This document shows, piece by piece, positions 11,947 to 24,843 of a DNA stretch of 64,000 nucleotides. The number at the start of each line of letters is the position of its first letter. The stretch's first letter is position 1. The notes below the pieces were generated by a model. The model was not told where the DNA came from. It saw only the letters and a program-made list of their open reading frames with translations, and made no database searches. The stretch is from Mallotus nudiflorus (lineage: Eukaryota > Streptophyta > Magnoliopsida > Malpighiales > Euphorbiaceae): NCBI GenBank assembly GCA_947683625.1, contig CANTUR010000039.1:4836001-4900000 (forward strand), read 5' to 3'. A program made the position numbers and the translations under genes.

Positions 11947-12186
11947 GAGACTTCATTAAAAAGAATTGAGAGAATATGTAGAGTGGAGAATGGTGTAGAG
12001 AATGATTTTGTAGAGAGAAAGTGAGTGTTTATATAGAGAGTGGGATGATGGGGAACGGGTCAAATTTAATGGGAAATTGAAAAGGTGGTCAAGGGTTAGG
12101 TTTTCTAGGGCTTGGGAAGTGGAAAAGTGGTCAAAAGTGGAGTCCTTAGGGTTTTAGGGAAGTGTGGAGTGTTGGGTCTATTTCGT

Positions 12187-12342
12187 CACACGGCCATGTG
12201 CAAAATTCGCACAGCCGTGTGTCGAGTTATAGCGTTGTAAGGCACATGGCCGTGTGCAAAATGCGCACAGCCATGTGACCTAATGGTTCAGAAGTGGTGA
12301 TGCAAGATGCATGACCATGTGCAAAATGCACATGGCCATATG
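12187..12342. repeat. Cluster of three palindromes downstream of integrase
   Basis: Inverted repeats at 12187-12221, 12243-12277 and 12309-12342 lie between integrase and ORF A. Arms such as CACATGGCCGTGTGC pair with GCGCACAGCCATGTG around a conserved AAAAT (AAAATT in the first). The remaining spacer 11950-12678 shows no gene. Confidence 0.85.
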
Positions 12343-12678
12343 ACTTGTATATGCATACTTTGTAAATTTGCTGAATTAAAAATTCAACACACATAGACAA
12401 GCAATGCATCATAAATTTGAATTACAAGTCACTCAAAATAAAAATTCCATGAAACATTTAACTCATAAGACCTCTTCTAGAGCTCCAACCTTTCTTTCAT
12501 TCCTTGAAATGCAATAGAAATAATCATAAAAAATATAATAAACTTGCAAAAATGTAAAACAAATAACCGATAATAAAAACAAAAAAAAAATACAAATACA
12601 AATACAAATAAAAAAAATATTGGTTGAACCCATAAGAAGCGCTCTTTTAATGGTCCATGAGCTAGACCATCAAATTGA

Positions 12679-14058
12679 TCATCCAGTTAATTCCCTCAAG
12701 TATGAAACTTGATGGAACTCCTCAAATGTGCTTCCATGGTATAGCTTTAACCTTTGCCCATTCACTTTGAATGTGTCTCCTTTTGTGTTGCTCAATTCTA
12801 CAGCTCCATGAGGATATGAATTAGTCACTGTATATGGTCTTGTCCATCTACTTTTTAACTTTCCAGGAAACAATCTAAGTCGTGAGTTGAACAACAAAAC
12901 TTGATCACCTTCCTTAAACTCCTTGATTCTTACTCTTACATCATGCCATCTCTTAGTACTTTCTTTATAAATCCTTGAATTTTCATAAGCAGCTTCCCTT
13001 ATCTCATCAAGTTCATTCAACTGTAACATTCTTCTCTCAGCTGCATTCCTAAAGTCAAAATTCAAAGCTTTCACTGCCCAGTAGGTCTTGTGTTCAATCT
13101 CAACAGGAAGATGACATGCTTTGCCATAAACCACCCTAAAGGGAGACATCCTAAGAGGTGTTTTATAAGCTATTCTATATGCCCACAAAGCATTATCAAG
13201 TTTCCTTGCCCATTCTTTCCTTGACTTACTTACTATTCTCTCTAAAATCTTCTTCAACTCCCTATTACTCACCTCAACTTGGCCACTGGTTTGCAGGTGA
13301 TAAGGTGTAGCTACCTTATGCTTCATACCATAGCGAGCTAATAAAGCTTCCATATTCTTATTGTAGAAGTGTGTTCCCCCATTACTTATAATGACTCGAG
13401 GCATTCCAAATTGAGAGAATAGCTTCTTTAGGAACTTGCAAACAACCCTTGCATCATTGACTGTGCATGCTTGAGCTTCCATCCACTTGGAAACATAATC
13501 CACACAAACAAGAATATACTTGTTACCATCTGACACTAGAAATGGTCCCATGAAATCAATGCCCCAAACATAAAAATTTTCCACCTCTAGAATTCCATAT
13601 TGGAGCATTTCATTATTCTTTAAAATGTTTTCACTCCTTTAGCATGTTTTATAATTCATTACAAAATCTCTAGCATTTTTAAAAATTATCGGCCAATAGA
13701 ACCCTATTTCAAGAACCTTAGCAGTTGTTCATTGTGGTTTATAATGTCCACCATTGACCCTCCCATTACAGTGTTGTAAGATGTCTCTTGCTTCCTCATT
13801 TGTTACGCATCTCCTGACTATGCCATCGTTGCATAGTTTCCACAAGAATGGCTCATCCCAAATGTAGAACTTAGCATCACAAATCAACTTTTTCTTTTGC
13901 TGAAGAGTGAACTCTTTTGGAATTTCACCCACTGACAAAAAATTTGCTATATCAACAAACCAAGGAGCACCCATAAATTCTATAGCAAAAAGCATTTCGT
14001 CAGGGAACAACTCTTTAATAGGCTCTTGCTTATCACTTTCCTCATGTTTCAACTCCAA
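12679..14058 (-). pseudogene. pol: Athila-like integrase
   Basis: Two frames. The first, 14058-13729, covers the end of RNase H to the start of the H2C2 zinc-binding domain. The second, 13608-12679 (309 codons), holds the catalytic core and C-terminal domain. The core has GIDFMGPF (Asp18 of this frame), then ISNGGTHF, where the usual second catalytic Asp is Asn (residue 76), and QVEVSNRELKK with the catalytic Glu112. The C-terminal half (GDQVLLFNSRLRLFPGKLKSRW) is typical of Gypsy integrases. The 120-base gap between the frames contains stops. The Asp to Asn change alone should abolish strand transfer. Confidence 0.88.
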
Positions 14059-14192
14059 CCTTGAAAGATGATCAACTACTACATTTTCAGCTCCTTTCTT
14101 ATCTCTGATCTCAATATCAAACTCTTACAATAGAAGTACCCATCTCATGAGCCTTGGTTTTGAATCCTTTTTGTTCATTAAATACTTCAATG

Positions 14193-15231
14193 CTACATGA
14201 TCTGTGTATACAATTGCCTTAGATCCAATGAGGTATGATATAAACTTATCAAAAGCAAATATAATAGCCAACATCTCCTTTTTGTAGTAGCATAATTCAA
14301 CTGAGTATCTATCAATGTTTGGCTCGCATAATAGATCACATGCAACCTATTCTCCTTTCTTTGGCAAAGAATGACTCCTATTGCATGATCACTGGCGTCA
14401 CACATCAACTCGAATGGTAGACTCCAATCTGGTGCCATCACTATAGGAGCAGAAACAAGTGCTTGTTTCAACCTGTCAAAAGCCAATTTGCAGTCATCAG
14501 TTAAAATCAAAAGGTGAATCTTTTTTAAGTAACTTACAAAGGGGTTTTGAGATTTTTGAGAAATCCTTGATAAATTGCCTATAGAAGCCTACATGACTAA
14601 GAAAAGTCCTAACTCCTTTAACATTTTTGGGGTACTACAGCTTCTCAATTTCCTCCACCTTTGCTTTATCAACTTGAATTCCTTGAGCTAAAATCTTATG
14701 TCCAAGTACAATACCTTCATCTACCATGAAATGGCACTTTTCCCAATTCAACACTAAATTTATTTCTTCACAATGTGCCAGAACTTGCTCCAAATTGCTC
14801 ATACATCCTTTAAATGAGTTTCCATAGATAGAAACATCATCCATGAAAACATCCATGATCTCGTCTACTAAATATGCAAATATAGCCATCATACATCTCT
14901 GAAAAGTTGCAGGAGCATTACATAACCTAAATGGCATCCTCCTGTATGCAAATGTGCCATAAGGATATGTAAAGGTGGTCTTCTCTTGATCTTCTGGAGC
15001 TATTTCAATTTGATTGTAGCCTAAACAACCATCCAAGAAGCAGTAAAAAGCATGTCTAGCTATCCGCTCCAACATTTGATCAATAAATGGTAATGGGAAA
15101 TGGTCTTTCCTTGTGGATGAGTTTAGTTTCCTGTAATCAATGCACACTCTCCATCCATTCACAACTCTTGTAGGAATGAACTCTCCTTCCATATTTTGCA
15201 CAATCGTTATTCCCCCTTCTTCAGCACACAC
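14193..15231 (-). pseudogene. pol: Athila-like reverse transcriptase and RNase H
   Basis: RT frame 15231-14635 contains WRVCIDYRKLN, HFPLPFIDQMLER, GYNQIEIAPEDQ, YRRMPFRLCNAPATFQRCM and the catalytic VFMDDVSIYG; FMDD is the version usual in Athila. The RNase H frame 14510-14193 has LPFELMCDASDHAIGVILCQ with its catalytic Asp. Between them lies a stop/frameshift stretch still encoding the connection domain. The upstream RT start (15232-15340) is in another frame. The catalytic residues visible are present, but the polyprotein is broken. Confidence 0.9.
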
Positions 15232-15341
15232 TGAATTGGGCTAACCCAAGAACTGTCAGAGATTGGATAAATAATTCCTGCATCAAGTAGTTTGACCACT
15301 TCTTTCTTTACCACCTCTTGCATGTTCAGGTTCAGCCTCCT

Positions 15342-16172
15342 CTATCTTTCAATGGTTGACTTATATCCATCCTCCATCAAAATCTTATGCATGCAATAAG
15401 AGGGACTTATTCCCCTTATATCCGAAATCTGCCAACCGATTGCCTTTATTTTTCTCTTTAGCATGTTCACCAATAAATCCTTTTGCTCCTTGCTAAGTTT
15501 AAAATATATAATCACAGGTAAAGTTTGGTCATCACCAAGAAAAATGTATCTTAAATATTGAGGTAACGGCTTCAAGTCTAGTTTTTGTGGTCTTATGATT
15601 GAGGGTGGTGTAGGTTCAGTGTTTGGTAGTTGTATGTGTGGTTGGTTCAGGTATTTGAGAGTCACTTCTTCTTGAGAAGATTGTACCTGTAAGCACTTCT
15701 CAATATTCTCAACTTCTAAAGACTGTGCTAACCTCCGTCGTTGGACTTCATTCACACATTCGTCAATGACTTCAACTCGCATGCAAAAATCTTCTTCATA
15801 GGGATATTTCATAGTCTCATAAATATTAAACTTACAGCTCTCATCTCTCACTCTTAATATAAGAGTTCCATCATAGACGTCAATTATTGCTCTAGCAATG
15901 TAAAGGAATGGCATACCAAGGATTAGTGGAACCTCCTCATCTTCTTCAAAGTCAAGGACTACAAAATCCACTGAAAAAATAAATTTTCCAGCCCTTACTA
16001 ACACATCCTCCACTATCCCTTCTAGTTCCTTCACTATCCTATCTGCAAGTTGCAATCGAATGCTTATAGGTTTTGCTTCTCCTAATCCCAATTTCTTGTA
16101 AATATACAAAGGCATAAGATTAATTGAAACTTCAGAATCACATAAAGCTCTTTGAAAATTTAAATTTCCCAT
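15342..16172 (-). pseudogene. pol: Athila-like aspartic protease region
   Basis: Frame of 276 codons. Near its start is LCDSEVSINLMPLYIYKKLGL, the position of the retropepsin-like D-x-G-A-S motif (DLGAS in relatives). Here the residues after Asp read Ser-Glu-Val, so the active-site glycine is missing. VPLILGMPFLYIARAIIDV is the flap-distal ILGRPF-type motif. The remainder is the acidic linker between protease and RT. It would mature the polyprotein; the changed active site suggests loss of activity. Confidence 0.8.
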
Positions 16173-16625
16173 AAAATAAGGAATAGTGAGACTCCCTGGA
16201 TGCTTCCTTTTTAAGGGATGTTTCTTCGAGATAATAGCGCTACACTCTTTTGTGAGTGTGATGGTCTCACATTCTTACAATTTCTTTTTGTTGGAAATCA
16301 GTTCCTTAAGAAATTTAGTGTACTTAGGCATTTGGGAAAGGCATTCGACCAGAGGCATGTTGATGTGAAGTGCTTTAAACCTCTCTAGAAATTTAGCAAA
16401 TTGTTGATCATGCTCCTGTTTCTTCATTTTTTAAGGCTATGGAGCTGCAAGTTTGTAAGGTTTCACTATTGATGGTGTAGGTTTCTCCACTACTCGTTCC
16501 TTATTATCGTTATCCCTTTGCAGCTTCTCCTCTGTTTGCACTTCAACCCATTCATCCTCTTGCTCTTTCTCCTCTTCCTTATTCTTTTCCTGCTCATATT
16601 CTATTATTGCTTTTGGGATTTTTAT

Positions 16626-18075
16626 TTATGTTCCACTTCTCAAGGTGATAGCCTTTAACTGTTCTTTTGGATTCTTCTCAGTGTTGCTTGGCAAAGAACC
16701 TTGATTCCTTATTGACAAAGAATTTTCCAACTGCCCCATTTGCACCTCTAAATTATGAATAGAGGAAGAGTGGTTCTTGAACATCAGTTGAGTGTCTTGA
16801 TACATTTGCTCAAATCTACCTTCCAACCTTTTCGTAGCTTCATCTTGTTGATTCATTTTTATGGACATCACATCCATGAACTTCTCCAACTTGCTCTCTA
16901 GAAAACTTCCAGAAGATGAAGTTTTTTCTTAGTGGTAATTTGGTTGCTGGTGTTGCACATTGTGCCCTAAAAAACCAGGTGGTGCTTGTGGCCTCCACTG
17001 GTTGTTCCCTTGATTACTCTAAGAGAAATTAGGATGAGTTCTCTAACTTGGATTATAGGTGTTGCCATGGACTTGGTTCTGCTATCCTTTAAAGTTGTTC
17101 ATAAAGTTTATATTCTCCATGGACAGCCTTTGCATCATATGACACTCTATAGTTGGATGACTACCCTGACATAATTCATAAGAGGAAGACAAGTTAGATA
17201 TGGCATTAATATTCATTTTATCCATTCTTTTAGATAAAGCATCCATCTTTGCATTTAACATCGTCAAACTGTCAACTTCAATTGCTCCCCCTCTCTTTGG
17301 AATAGCTCTCTCACTGGACCAGACGCCTTAGGTGTTAGCCATTTCTTCAAAAAGCTCCAAGGCATCTTCTAGTGCCTTAGACATGATAGTTCCTCCTGTT
17401 GATGCATCTATGTATGATCTCATTGTGGGATTGACACCCTTATAAAAAGATTGTGCCAAATCCCAAGAAGGAATCAGCTATGGTGGACATTGTCGCTGAA
17501 GATCCTTGAATCTAACCCAGCACTCATAAAAACTTTCATCATATCTTTGATAGAAAGAGTTGATTTCATTTCTGATTTTGAGTACTTTAGCTAGTGGAAA
17601 GTACTTATTAAAAAAGGTTGTATAAAGCTCATGCCATGTGTTTATGGAGTTAGGCGCCAAGCTAGTGAACCATGTTTTTGCTATATCCATCAATGAAAAT
17701 GGAAAAAGGATGAGCTTGATTGCTTTTGGTTGTACTCCATTCATCTTGAAGGTCGAACAATACTCCAAAAATATTGTCATGTGACCAATTGGATCCTCAT
17801 GTGGTAAGCCACTAAACTATGAGTTTTGAATCATTTGGATCATGGCGGGTTTGTTTTCAAAGTTGTTTGCAACAACCGTCGGCCTCACAATCGGAGTTTG
17901 ATCACCTTGGACATTGGGACTCACAAAGTCCCTCATAGTTCTGTAGGCAACGTGCCCATTTTAGCCATCTTGCTCATTGTGTGCTTCCCCTCCGTTCATC
18001 CTATCTCTATTTTGTGTTCTCCTTCTATGAATAGTTTTCTCAATCTCTAAATCAAGTGGTATTAACTGGACTCCT
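16626..18075 (-). pseudogene. gag: Athila-like gag
   Basis: The reading begins about 18075 with LEIEKTIHRRRTQNRDR and FSGLPHEDP, a typical Athila gag N-terminus. The retrotransposon-gag core follows in frame 17780-17478 (KTWFTSLAPNSINTWHELYTTFFNKYFP, ending DLQRQCPP). A stop at 17478, a second piece (17267-17082, with a degraded zinc-knuckle-like YELCQGSHPTIECH) and a coiled-coil-like segment (16889-16626) complete it. Five or more stops break the frame. The Lys/Glu-rich stretch 16430-16625 links to protease. Confidence 0.85.
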
Positions 18076-18204
18076 TGTCTACTTGCACCACGCGTTATGT
18101 GCATACAACAAGAAGAGTTCCTGTACAACTAACAAAAACAAAAACAAAAGTAAAAAATAATGTATAAATCAAACAACACAAAATTCTCAATAATATCAAT
18201 TTGG

Positions 18205-18224
18205 CAATCCCTGGCAACGACACC
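18205..18224 (-). other. Primer binding site, tRNA-Asp type (Athila-like)
   Basis: On the minus strand, seven bases inside the LTR end, the sequence reads TGGTGTCGTTGCCAGGGATT. It matches the tRNA-Asp-complementary site TGGCGCCGTTGCCGGGGA with a few transitions. This primer is the Athila hallmark. Confidence 0.85.
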
Positions 18225-18231
18225 AAAAACT

Positions 18232-19581
18232 TGATGGGTTTCCACAAGTATACGGATTTGTACAAGTAGTAATTAAATATTGATCCCATTGAGATTGCAA
18301 ATTGATTACAATGATACTAGTTGTGTTTGTTTGTTTAAACAATGAAAAAGGGTATTTTTAATTAAACTAAAAATTAAACTAAGACAAAACACAAAAAAAT
18401 CATAATGAAATAACAATCACTTTATAGAGCTACGGTTCTTATTACTAATTCAACCTTTATTTAAAATCAATTTACTACTAAACCATACCTAACCTTAATC
18501 CAATTTGAGGGTTTCCCTAAAATTATAAGCTTTCCTCCTAAGACAACCCTATGATTAATCAAGTAAATTGACGTTCTTAGATTTAAAGCTCTCGCCTACT
18601 AAGCATTCTGTTAACCCGGTTTAAGCACCAACCCTTAATCAATATTAGTTGCTTAAGTGTTTCTCAACTAAGAAAGCATCTAACAGGTTATTGTTTAAAT
18701 CCAATACAACGCATCTCTCGATCAAGTTTTATTATGTATATTCAATCAAAGGTTGATCAATCCTAAGAAGACATTAAGTTCAACAATAACGAAAGGATCT
18801 AGATTAATGGCTTTGGTTCAATTATGATTAGCCCATGGTTGAATAGCAATAAGAACCCTAACTAAGAATTTAACTACTCATGTTAATTTTAAGAAATAAA
18901 GAGGAATAATAATAGAAAATAGACATCATCATTGAATTAAAATTAAGAACGAATAATAATAATTGAATAGAATAAACCCCCTGTTAAATAGGAAGCTTGA
19001 TGTTCTTCAATTTTTATTCTCCAATCTCCAAACTAACATAAGCAAGAAAAATCTTTATTTTCTCAAAACTTCTCTAAGAAAAATTGTATCTCCCAAAAAG
19101 TAATGATAAGAAAAAGAATAATCCCCCTCCTTTGTTTTTGGTGGCTGCCCTCTTATAAAACCCTAATTACCAGCCCTAGGGTTACATCCGTGTGAAATCT
19201 CCCTCTTGTACTTCATGAGTCAGTAATTAAATTCACCTCTAACTTTCCTCATTACCAGGTTGCATGGCCATGTGCAAAATGCACATGGTCGTGCACATCA
19301 TTTTTTTAGCATTTTAGCATATTGATCTCCATTGCTTTTTAGGCTCGCTTCAAGTGCTCACGGCTCCCATATAACCTTCCTTTTCTATTCTTTGACTTCC
19401 TTAAATACATAAAAATCAACCAAAAATAAACCAAATAATACATAAAAATAAATAAACACACAAGACATGCAGTAAGTACCCAACTAAATAAAAATTGAAT
19501 AAAAGAAACATAAGCTTAACTGAAATTGAATTTTTCCTAAGACAAAGACTACTTAATAAAATGCATTTTTCACACTAATCA
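18232..19581 (-). repeat. Athila-like 5' LTR
   Basis: 1350 bp, direct repeat of 6559-7907. In element orientation it starts TGATTAGTGTG and ends AAACCCATCA, and it is followed by the primer site. It carries one AAAAT-centred palindrome at 19262-19294, matching the LTR copy at 7588. Confidence 0.92.
19262..19294. repeat. Palindrome with AAAAT centre, in 5' LTR
   Basis: Left arm GCATGGCCATGTGC, loop AAAAT, right arm GCACATGGTCGTGC. It is less degraded than its partner in the other LTR (7588-7620). Confidence 0.8.
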
Positions 19582-19586
19582 ATAAC
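19582..19586. other. Target-site duplication ATAAC (right)
   Basis: It repeats 6554-6558 and is followed directly by resumed Copia-1 RNase H sequence. Confidence 0.95.
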
Positions 19587-19767
19587 TAGACTAAGTGTTA
19601 TTCCTAGTATAAATCAAGCTAAAGAGCCCATATCATATCAAAGATCCAAACACATACTCAAGCATTATCATCTCATTCATGAAATCATTGAGAGAGGAGA
19701 TGTGAAGATATGCAAAGTACCGATAAATGATAATGTTGCTGATCCACTGACTAAGCCTCTTCCATAA
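19587..19767 (+). pseudogene. pol: Copia-1 RNase H tail (3' exon of the split gene)
   Basis: Readable as the C-terminus of Copia RNase H: AKEPISYQRSKHI, then HYHLIHEIIERGDVKICKVP and NVADPLTKPLP before a TAA at 19765-19767. These are the conserved K-H-I-x3-H-x2-R and A-D-x-L-T-K motifs that end plant Copia pol. It joins the break at 6558 once the 13-kb Athila-like element is removed. Confidence 0.88.
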
Positions 19768-19828
19768 CCTAAGCATGAGAGTCATACTAGGTCTATAGGT
19801 ATTAGTTTTAATATAGATTGGGCCTAGT

Positions 19829-19841
19829 GCTAGTGGAAGAT
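19829..19841 (+). other. Copia-1 polypurine tract
   Basis: Purine-rich AGTGGAAGAT directly precedes the LTR start TGTTAG, the position where plus-strand DNA synthesis is primed. The homologous tract of Copia-2 at 48436 reads AGTGGGAGAT. Confidence 0.7.
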
Positions 19842-22122
19842 TGTTAGTGATATGCATTAGGTCAATCATGTATGATCATGTTTTGACTTTATCATTTTAT
19901 TTAATAAAGAGGCATTTTTCATTATTATTTTGTGTTATGATAATTACTTGAATAGTTAATTCTTACTAAGGTCATCAAGTATGTGACTTAATAGTAAAAC
20001 CCTTAAATTAAATATGAGTTATATTCAAATTATCCCTAGTTATAACAATGTATTATGGCTAGTGCAAACACCCAATTTTAGGATAATGAGTTATGGATGC
20101 GACAAAAGACTCCAATGATAAAAATGTCATTAATAGGTCTTCAATATTTGAAACTTTGAAACTTCAACGGTCTAATTGCATTTTTTTCAAAGAAAAGGAT
20201 TTAATGTTTTGATGGATTAAATTGCAATGCTTTTTAGGGATCTAATTGTAAAACTTAAATTCTTTTAAGGACCTTTCTATAATTAAAAGTTCTAAAAAAG
20301 TGATCGGAATTACCCTAATTCCGATCGAAATTATACTCCTTCTGTAAATACTCCTTTTTTTTATGGTGATTATGGAGGCAAACACATAATGATCATACTT
20401 TAAGAATCAAATTCATAAGAGGTCCATGGGATGCCATGGATAACACCTTCTAGAGATATAATTTCTAGGATTTTTTTATTATTATTTTTTATTGCTTTAT
20501 TTTATTTATTTATTTATTTGGGATGTATTAATTATTTATAACAGATTATTGTAATAGCCCCAATAGTGGGAATAGTGGAATTATGTGTGATTACATGTTT
20601 ATGTTATTTAATTGGTTAGTAAATTTAGGGTTTTAGTTGGGTAATTAATTAAAATTAATGGAGGAAGTAGATTAATTTAGGTTGCATATTAATGAAAATT
20701 AGGTTTTATAAGGAATTAATTTAATTAGTTGTTTGATCTTTAATTTAATTGTTTTAATGAGTTTCATTTATTTTTGGGCTTGTTTACTTTATTTGTTTTT
20801 GGGATTGTTTATTTATTTTATGTGTTTTGGGCTTGTTTATTTATTTTTAAGTGTTTTGGGCCTTCAACCCACATTAGATTTTAATCCATTTAAATAAATT
20901 TAGGTTTTTTTAGGTTTAATTAATTAAAATGCATTTTAAGCCAATAACTAATTAGATTTTTAGGTTAAACATAACTTAGGCCCATATAGTTAATTAGACA
21001 TAGACCCACTTAATTTAATTTAATTCATTAGACTTAGCTCACTTAATTTAAGCCTTTTCACAATTTGTACATTTAAGATCACTTTAGAATTGAAATATGT
21101 AGGATTAGGCCCACTAATTTAAATACCTTCATAATTTGTAGATTTAGGCCCATTTTTAGAATTAAAATAAATAGACTTAGGTCCACCTAATTAAAATTAA
21201 AAGGAATTAGTCTTTAGCTCACTTTTAAAGCAAAACATGTAGATTTAGCTCATTTAATTAAAATCCATGTATATTAGACTATTTTAGGGATTTATGTGTT
21301 TGATTGAATGCATTATTTACTTGTATTTTAATGACTGAATTGCCTTGGAGTTAATTGCTAGAATAAGGATTTATATGAAATTGCATGTAAATAGAGGATA
21401 ATATAGTAATTCATAAAGTAATTCTAAATGAACACAAGACTGCAAGAAGTTAATATTCAGTTCCCAGAATCTCCTGTTTGTCGTGCTAGCTTTCTTTTAG
21501 GGAATCGAGTACCACCTTTTCGATTTGTCCCTATTATTACTTTGGGTGGTGACTCCTCATCTCCACGTCATGTCTTTGTGTTATGATCCTTGTTTTTAAA
21601 TTATAAAAATATATTTTGTGATATGCAATGTTAATAAAAATTGAAATTTTCATTTATTTATTTTCATTATTTATGATTATTAATAGTAATTTTATGTTAA
21701 AGCATATATTTTATGTAAATATGTATTTTAGATGTTATTAATTAAATATTAGGGTTTATACTATTAATGTTATTTTTTAAAAGTATTATTTTAATGATAT
21801 TATTTTTAAGTAATGATATTATTTTATTAAATTATATGATTTTGAGCATTATTTTTTATTATTTAATTATTCCATAAAATATTGTTTATTTTTATCATTA
21901 TTTTTCAAGGTCATTTTATGTATTATTCTAATAAATTATTAGGGTTTGTGTAATTATTTATATGTGTGTATATATGGTTAAATATGTGTGTATAATTGTA
22001 TATATGTGTGTGTGTATATTATATATTATATAAAGAGTATTTTGTGTATATGTTGACTAAGTTATATTTTGACCACATATTTTTAATAATACTTTATAAT
22101 ATTATAGTGTATATATTCATTC

Positions 22123-22242
22123 ATACACACAAATAAACACATACACATACATTCACGTGCACATATACACATAAACACACAAACCCAAACACACAAACAT
22201 ATACCCATAAACACATACACACATAAACACAAACACAAGCAC
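22123..22242. repeat. CA-rich microsatellite
   Basis: Imperfect ACACAT/ACACAA repeats over about 120 bp. Small Cys/Val-rich frames read on the minus strand across it are artefacts of the repeat. Confidence 0.9.
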
Positions 22243-24750
22243 ACACTGAAAAAAAAAACGCAGACCACCACAATGCACCCATCCCTCCTCCACTCACCGC
22301 CGCCTCTTCCTTTTCCAACCACCACTTTGAGCCTTTCTGGTGTCTATCGACTCATCTAACTCCTGTGAGCTTGAATCTAGTTTTGGTTTTAGCTCTATTT
22401 CTTCATTTCTCGGGTTTTTTTCTTGATTTTTAGTTTATGTCCATTTTTGTTTTATTTTTTTTAAGCTTGAGTTTGGTTGATTCTTGATAAATTCTTCTTC
22501 AAATATTGATCTATGCATCTTAATCTACTCATACATATTTTTAGTTTATTTTTCTGAGTTTTTTTTTTGGTTAATTTTTGAATATTTTAATAATTAAAAA
22601 TGAATTTTTGTTAATTAATTATTTTAATTATGGATTTAATTAAATTAGTGTTATTATATATTGTTATTAATTTTAGTGTTGAGAAATTAATTTTTGAGAA
22701 TTTTATGCAATTTTTAGAAATATTTTTATATTATGTAAATATTGGAAAATTAAATTAGAGTTTAGTGTTTATTGAAATTAATGTTTACTTATATGTTTTA
22801 GATAATATTAGAATATTATGTGTTGACAAAATAATTTTTATGATTTTCTATAATTTTTGTGGAATATTATATATATTATGTGTAGTTTGAATTATTGGGT
22901 TAATTGTGTAATTTTGTGAAAATTATAATTAAATAATATGTTTTAAATGGTTTTAGAATTATTTAAGGTATTAAAATGATTTTTATAAATTATTTACTAT
23001 TTTTAACTAATAAATATTAATTATTGAAAATTATTTTTAAATAATATATTATTTATTATTTTTGTGATAAAATGGGTTTTAAACTAATTTTATTATATAA
23101 TTAAACTATTTAAGTAATTAAATGTGAATTTTATTATGTTATGTTGAATAATTGTAAAATTGAATTTTTATTAATATTATATAATATTTGAGGTTTTATT
23201 AGTTAATTTGTGATAATTTTAGAATATTGTGTAAATAATAAATTTATTTATTATTTTGAGCTTAAATAGGTGTTTTATTATTTTATGATGTAAAATGGTA
23301 ATTTTAAATATTATTTGTAATTTATTCGAATTAAATTGTAAAATGAGAATTGTATTCCATTTATGAATTTTATTAGCAATTATTATTTAAAAACTAGAAT
23401 CTTATGATTTAGTTGAAAAATAAAGATTTTTAATATTTTTATGGATTTTTGGTGATTTTATTATTTTATTATTTAATATGGTTGGTTGGTGAATTGTGAA
23501 TCTCGGTTGAGAAGTGTTTAGTTTGGGTCCCAACCAGAGGTGTTGAGTATTTGTGGATTTTTAAAAGTATGTTTTCTGTACAAGGTCGGCTCTACTTTTG
23601 TGGGGAGACGTCTATTTTACAAAGGAGACTCTGTTGAATTTTTGGTAGATTTCTTGTAAAATATGAAAATCGGTCCGAGTCTAATTTTTTAATTTTGATT
23701 GAGTCTGTCTATAGTAATCCTAGAAGAGTAAAATTACAAATTTATTCTGATTGTTATTATTATTTTATTTTTCTAGTTGCATTAAGATCGAAGCCTATCG
23801 AATCAGTCCTGCTGAGTCTGTCTCATGGAGCGCAAATCAATGAGTTATTATACTATATATATATATATGCATTGTATATAGGATGCATGACTTAGGATTT
23901 TTTATTTTCATTATATGTTTTTAAAGTAATTTAATTTATAATATGATTTGGTATTTTTGGTTTATTTTTAGTATATTTTGATATATATGTTTGCATATTT
24001 TTAATATATATTTAGTATATCTTTAGTATATTTAGGGTTTATTTTTTATATATGCATGTTATATAATTAGGTATTTTTTAATGGATATTTTTGATATATT
24101 TCAAAATAAATGCATTTTTTATCTTCGATATAGACTTAGCATGTTTTAGTATATTATTGGTATATATTTGGCATATTTTATTGTTGGTTTCGAATTTTAT
24201 TTAGCATATATATACTTGAAATATACTTAGTTTATTTTAAGTATATTTCTAGTATATATATGGTTTATTTTGTTAATATGATTATTTTATGCATTATTTA
24301 TTTTTCCATATGAATGTTTAATTTTAAATGAAGGATATCAATAGAACATGCTACCTAGTGGGCAACACTAGGACCATGTACGTACCGGTGAGATAGATTT
24401 TAAGGTTGAATTACTAACTTATTTGAGGTGACATTTGATTGATTATTTATTGAAATTGATGTGATTCAGTAGTGTGATTGCGGGAGCTAGATCGACCTAG
24501 TGTCTCAGGGCTAATCACACTAATAATCAGACTGCTGGAGCTCGGTTGACTTAGTGTCTTGGGGCCAGTCTGCTGTCATAATGGAATAAGAGAATTAATT
24601 TAAAATTAAGTGAGCTTGTATGGCTAGAGTGATGTTATTGATTAAGGTTGCGATTAAATAGGGTTCTATTTGATCCTTCATGTATTAAAATAAACATTTT
24701 CTGTATTTATTATATATATAAAAGAAGAGTTTGACATTTCTATGAAATGC

Positions 24751-24757
24751 GTGTATA

Positions 24758-24839
<82 letters not shown>
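24751..24839. repeat. GT/AT compound microsatellite
   Basis: A short GT run is followed by an uninterrupted AT run of about 70 bases. Its length suggests recent slippage. Confidence 0.95.

Positions 24840-24843
<4 letters not shown>

Larger units (their letters stand above)
6559..19581 (-). mobile_element. Athila-like Ty3/Gypsy retrotransposon, near full length
   Basis: This 13,023-bp element has two LTRs of about 1.35 kb with TGAT...ATCA ends, a 5-bp TSD (ATAAC) and an Asp-tRNA-type primer site. On the minus strand the order is gag, protease, RT, RNase H, integrase, then two envelope-like ORFs. The FMDD RT motif, the tRNA-Asp primer and the 3' accessory ORF are the combination known from Athila. 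The LTRs are very alike, with about a dozen differences in the outer 130 bases and fewer after that. Only scattered stops break the genes, so insertion was fairly recent, though the element is not intact. Confidence 0.9.

Noticed and set aside
20880..21260. TTTAGG-like words that could be interstitial telomere repeats
   Set aside because: The plant telomere unit TTTAGGG is not tandem here. The words are TTAGGCCCA spaced at 30-60 bases and belong to the Ogre-like LTR.
22083..22325. Cys/Val-rich open frames on the minus strand
   Set aside because: They arise from the CA-rich microsatellite inside a solo LTR; two overlapping frames give similar low-complexity peptides, as expected of a repeat.
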